Assembly: GCF_020382885.2 (NCBI RefSeq)
Contig: NC_058501.1
Span: 16,382,501 to 16,446,500, forward strand
Origin: Scatophagus argus
Taxonomy: Eukaryota > Chordata > Actinopteri > Scatophagidae
Reading direction: 5' to 3'
Length of the DNA stretch: 64,000 nucleotides
Each line of letters begins with the position of its first letter. Positions within the stretch are counted from its first letter, which is position 1. The notes under the pieces are model-generated. The model was not told the DNA's origin and made no database searches. It saw only the letters and a program-made list of their open reading frames with translations. Shown here one piece after another: positions 63,933 to 64,000 of the stretch. The position numbers and the translations under genes are program-made.

Positions 63933-64000
63933 GTAAACATTTGCCGAATATAGGTTACGCAGATGTATACGCTAACGCTAGCATCATAATGTTAACGGTA

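Overview
The window is vertebrate nuclear DNA, almost certainly from a ray-finned (teleost, probably percomorph) fish. The genes are split into many short exons with GT/AG junctions. The proteins are clear orthologues of vertebrate families. The non-coding DNA carries teleost-type repeats: LINE-like 3' tails ending in short tandem units, hAT-like miniature elements with CAGTGGTGG-type ends, and long (CA)n, (TC)n and (ATCT)n microsatellites. There are no operons, CRISPR arrays, rRNA or tRNA genes that I can see.

Six protein-coding genes were rebuilt exon by exon by hand, each with an intact reading frame across every junction. flcn (folliculin) is on the minus strand, 8116-2687, 11 coding exons, 559 aa. 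leng9 is on the plus strand, 9106-13865, 7 coding exons, 571 aa, and encodes a CCCH zinc finger, an MJ1316/DUF504 domain and a 2H phosphoesterase. ttyh1 (tweety) is plus, 20492-34988, 14 coding exons, 590 aa. josd2 (Josephin deubiquitinase) is minus, 39866-37373, 4 exons, 184 aa. ube2s (K11-chain E2) is plus, 43012-46206, 4 exons, 236 aa. shisa7 (AMPA/GABA-A receptor auxiliary subunit family) is plus, 53270-57074, 5 coding exons, 698 aa. From memory, leng9, ttyh1, ube2s and shisa7 correspond to genes on human chromosome 19q13.4 and josd2 to 19q13.3, whereas FLCN is on human 17p, so flcn next to leng9 is a fish arrangement or an ancestral one lost in mammals.

Layout: 1-2.3 kb has no recognised gene; 2.3-8.6 kb flcn; 8.6-9.1 kb a compact divergent promoter shared with leng9, with a TFE/MITF-type site; 9.1-14.2 kb leng9; 14.2-20.4 kb spacer and ttyh1 5' intron; 20.4-36.0 kb ttyh1; 36.0-40.2 kb josd2; 40.2-42.9 kb a repeat-rich divergent spacer; 42.9-47.45 kb ube2s, preceded by three CCAAT boxes at an exact 42-bp period; 47.5-48.9 kb spacer; 48.9-60.4 kb shisa7, with a TATA-containing promoter and a long 3' UTR; 60.4-63.5 kb repeat-bearing spacer; 63.5-64 kb a possible promoter and first exon of another gene.

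The genes do not form one pathway. Two pairings may matter. flcn and leng9 share a start region, so any TFEB/TFE3 control of flcn could also reach leng9. josd2 (ubiquitin removal) and ube2s (ubiquitin addition) are divergent neighbours. The least characterised gene is leng9, whose domain set points to recognition and processing of damaged RNA ends.
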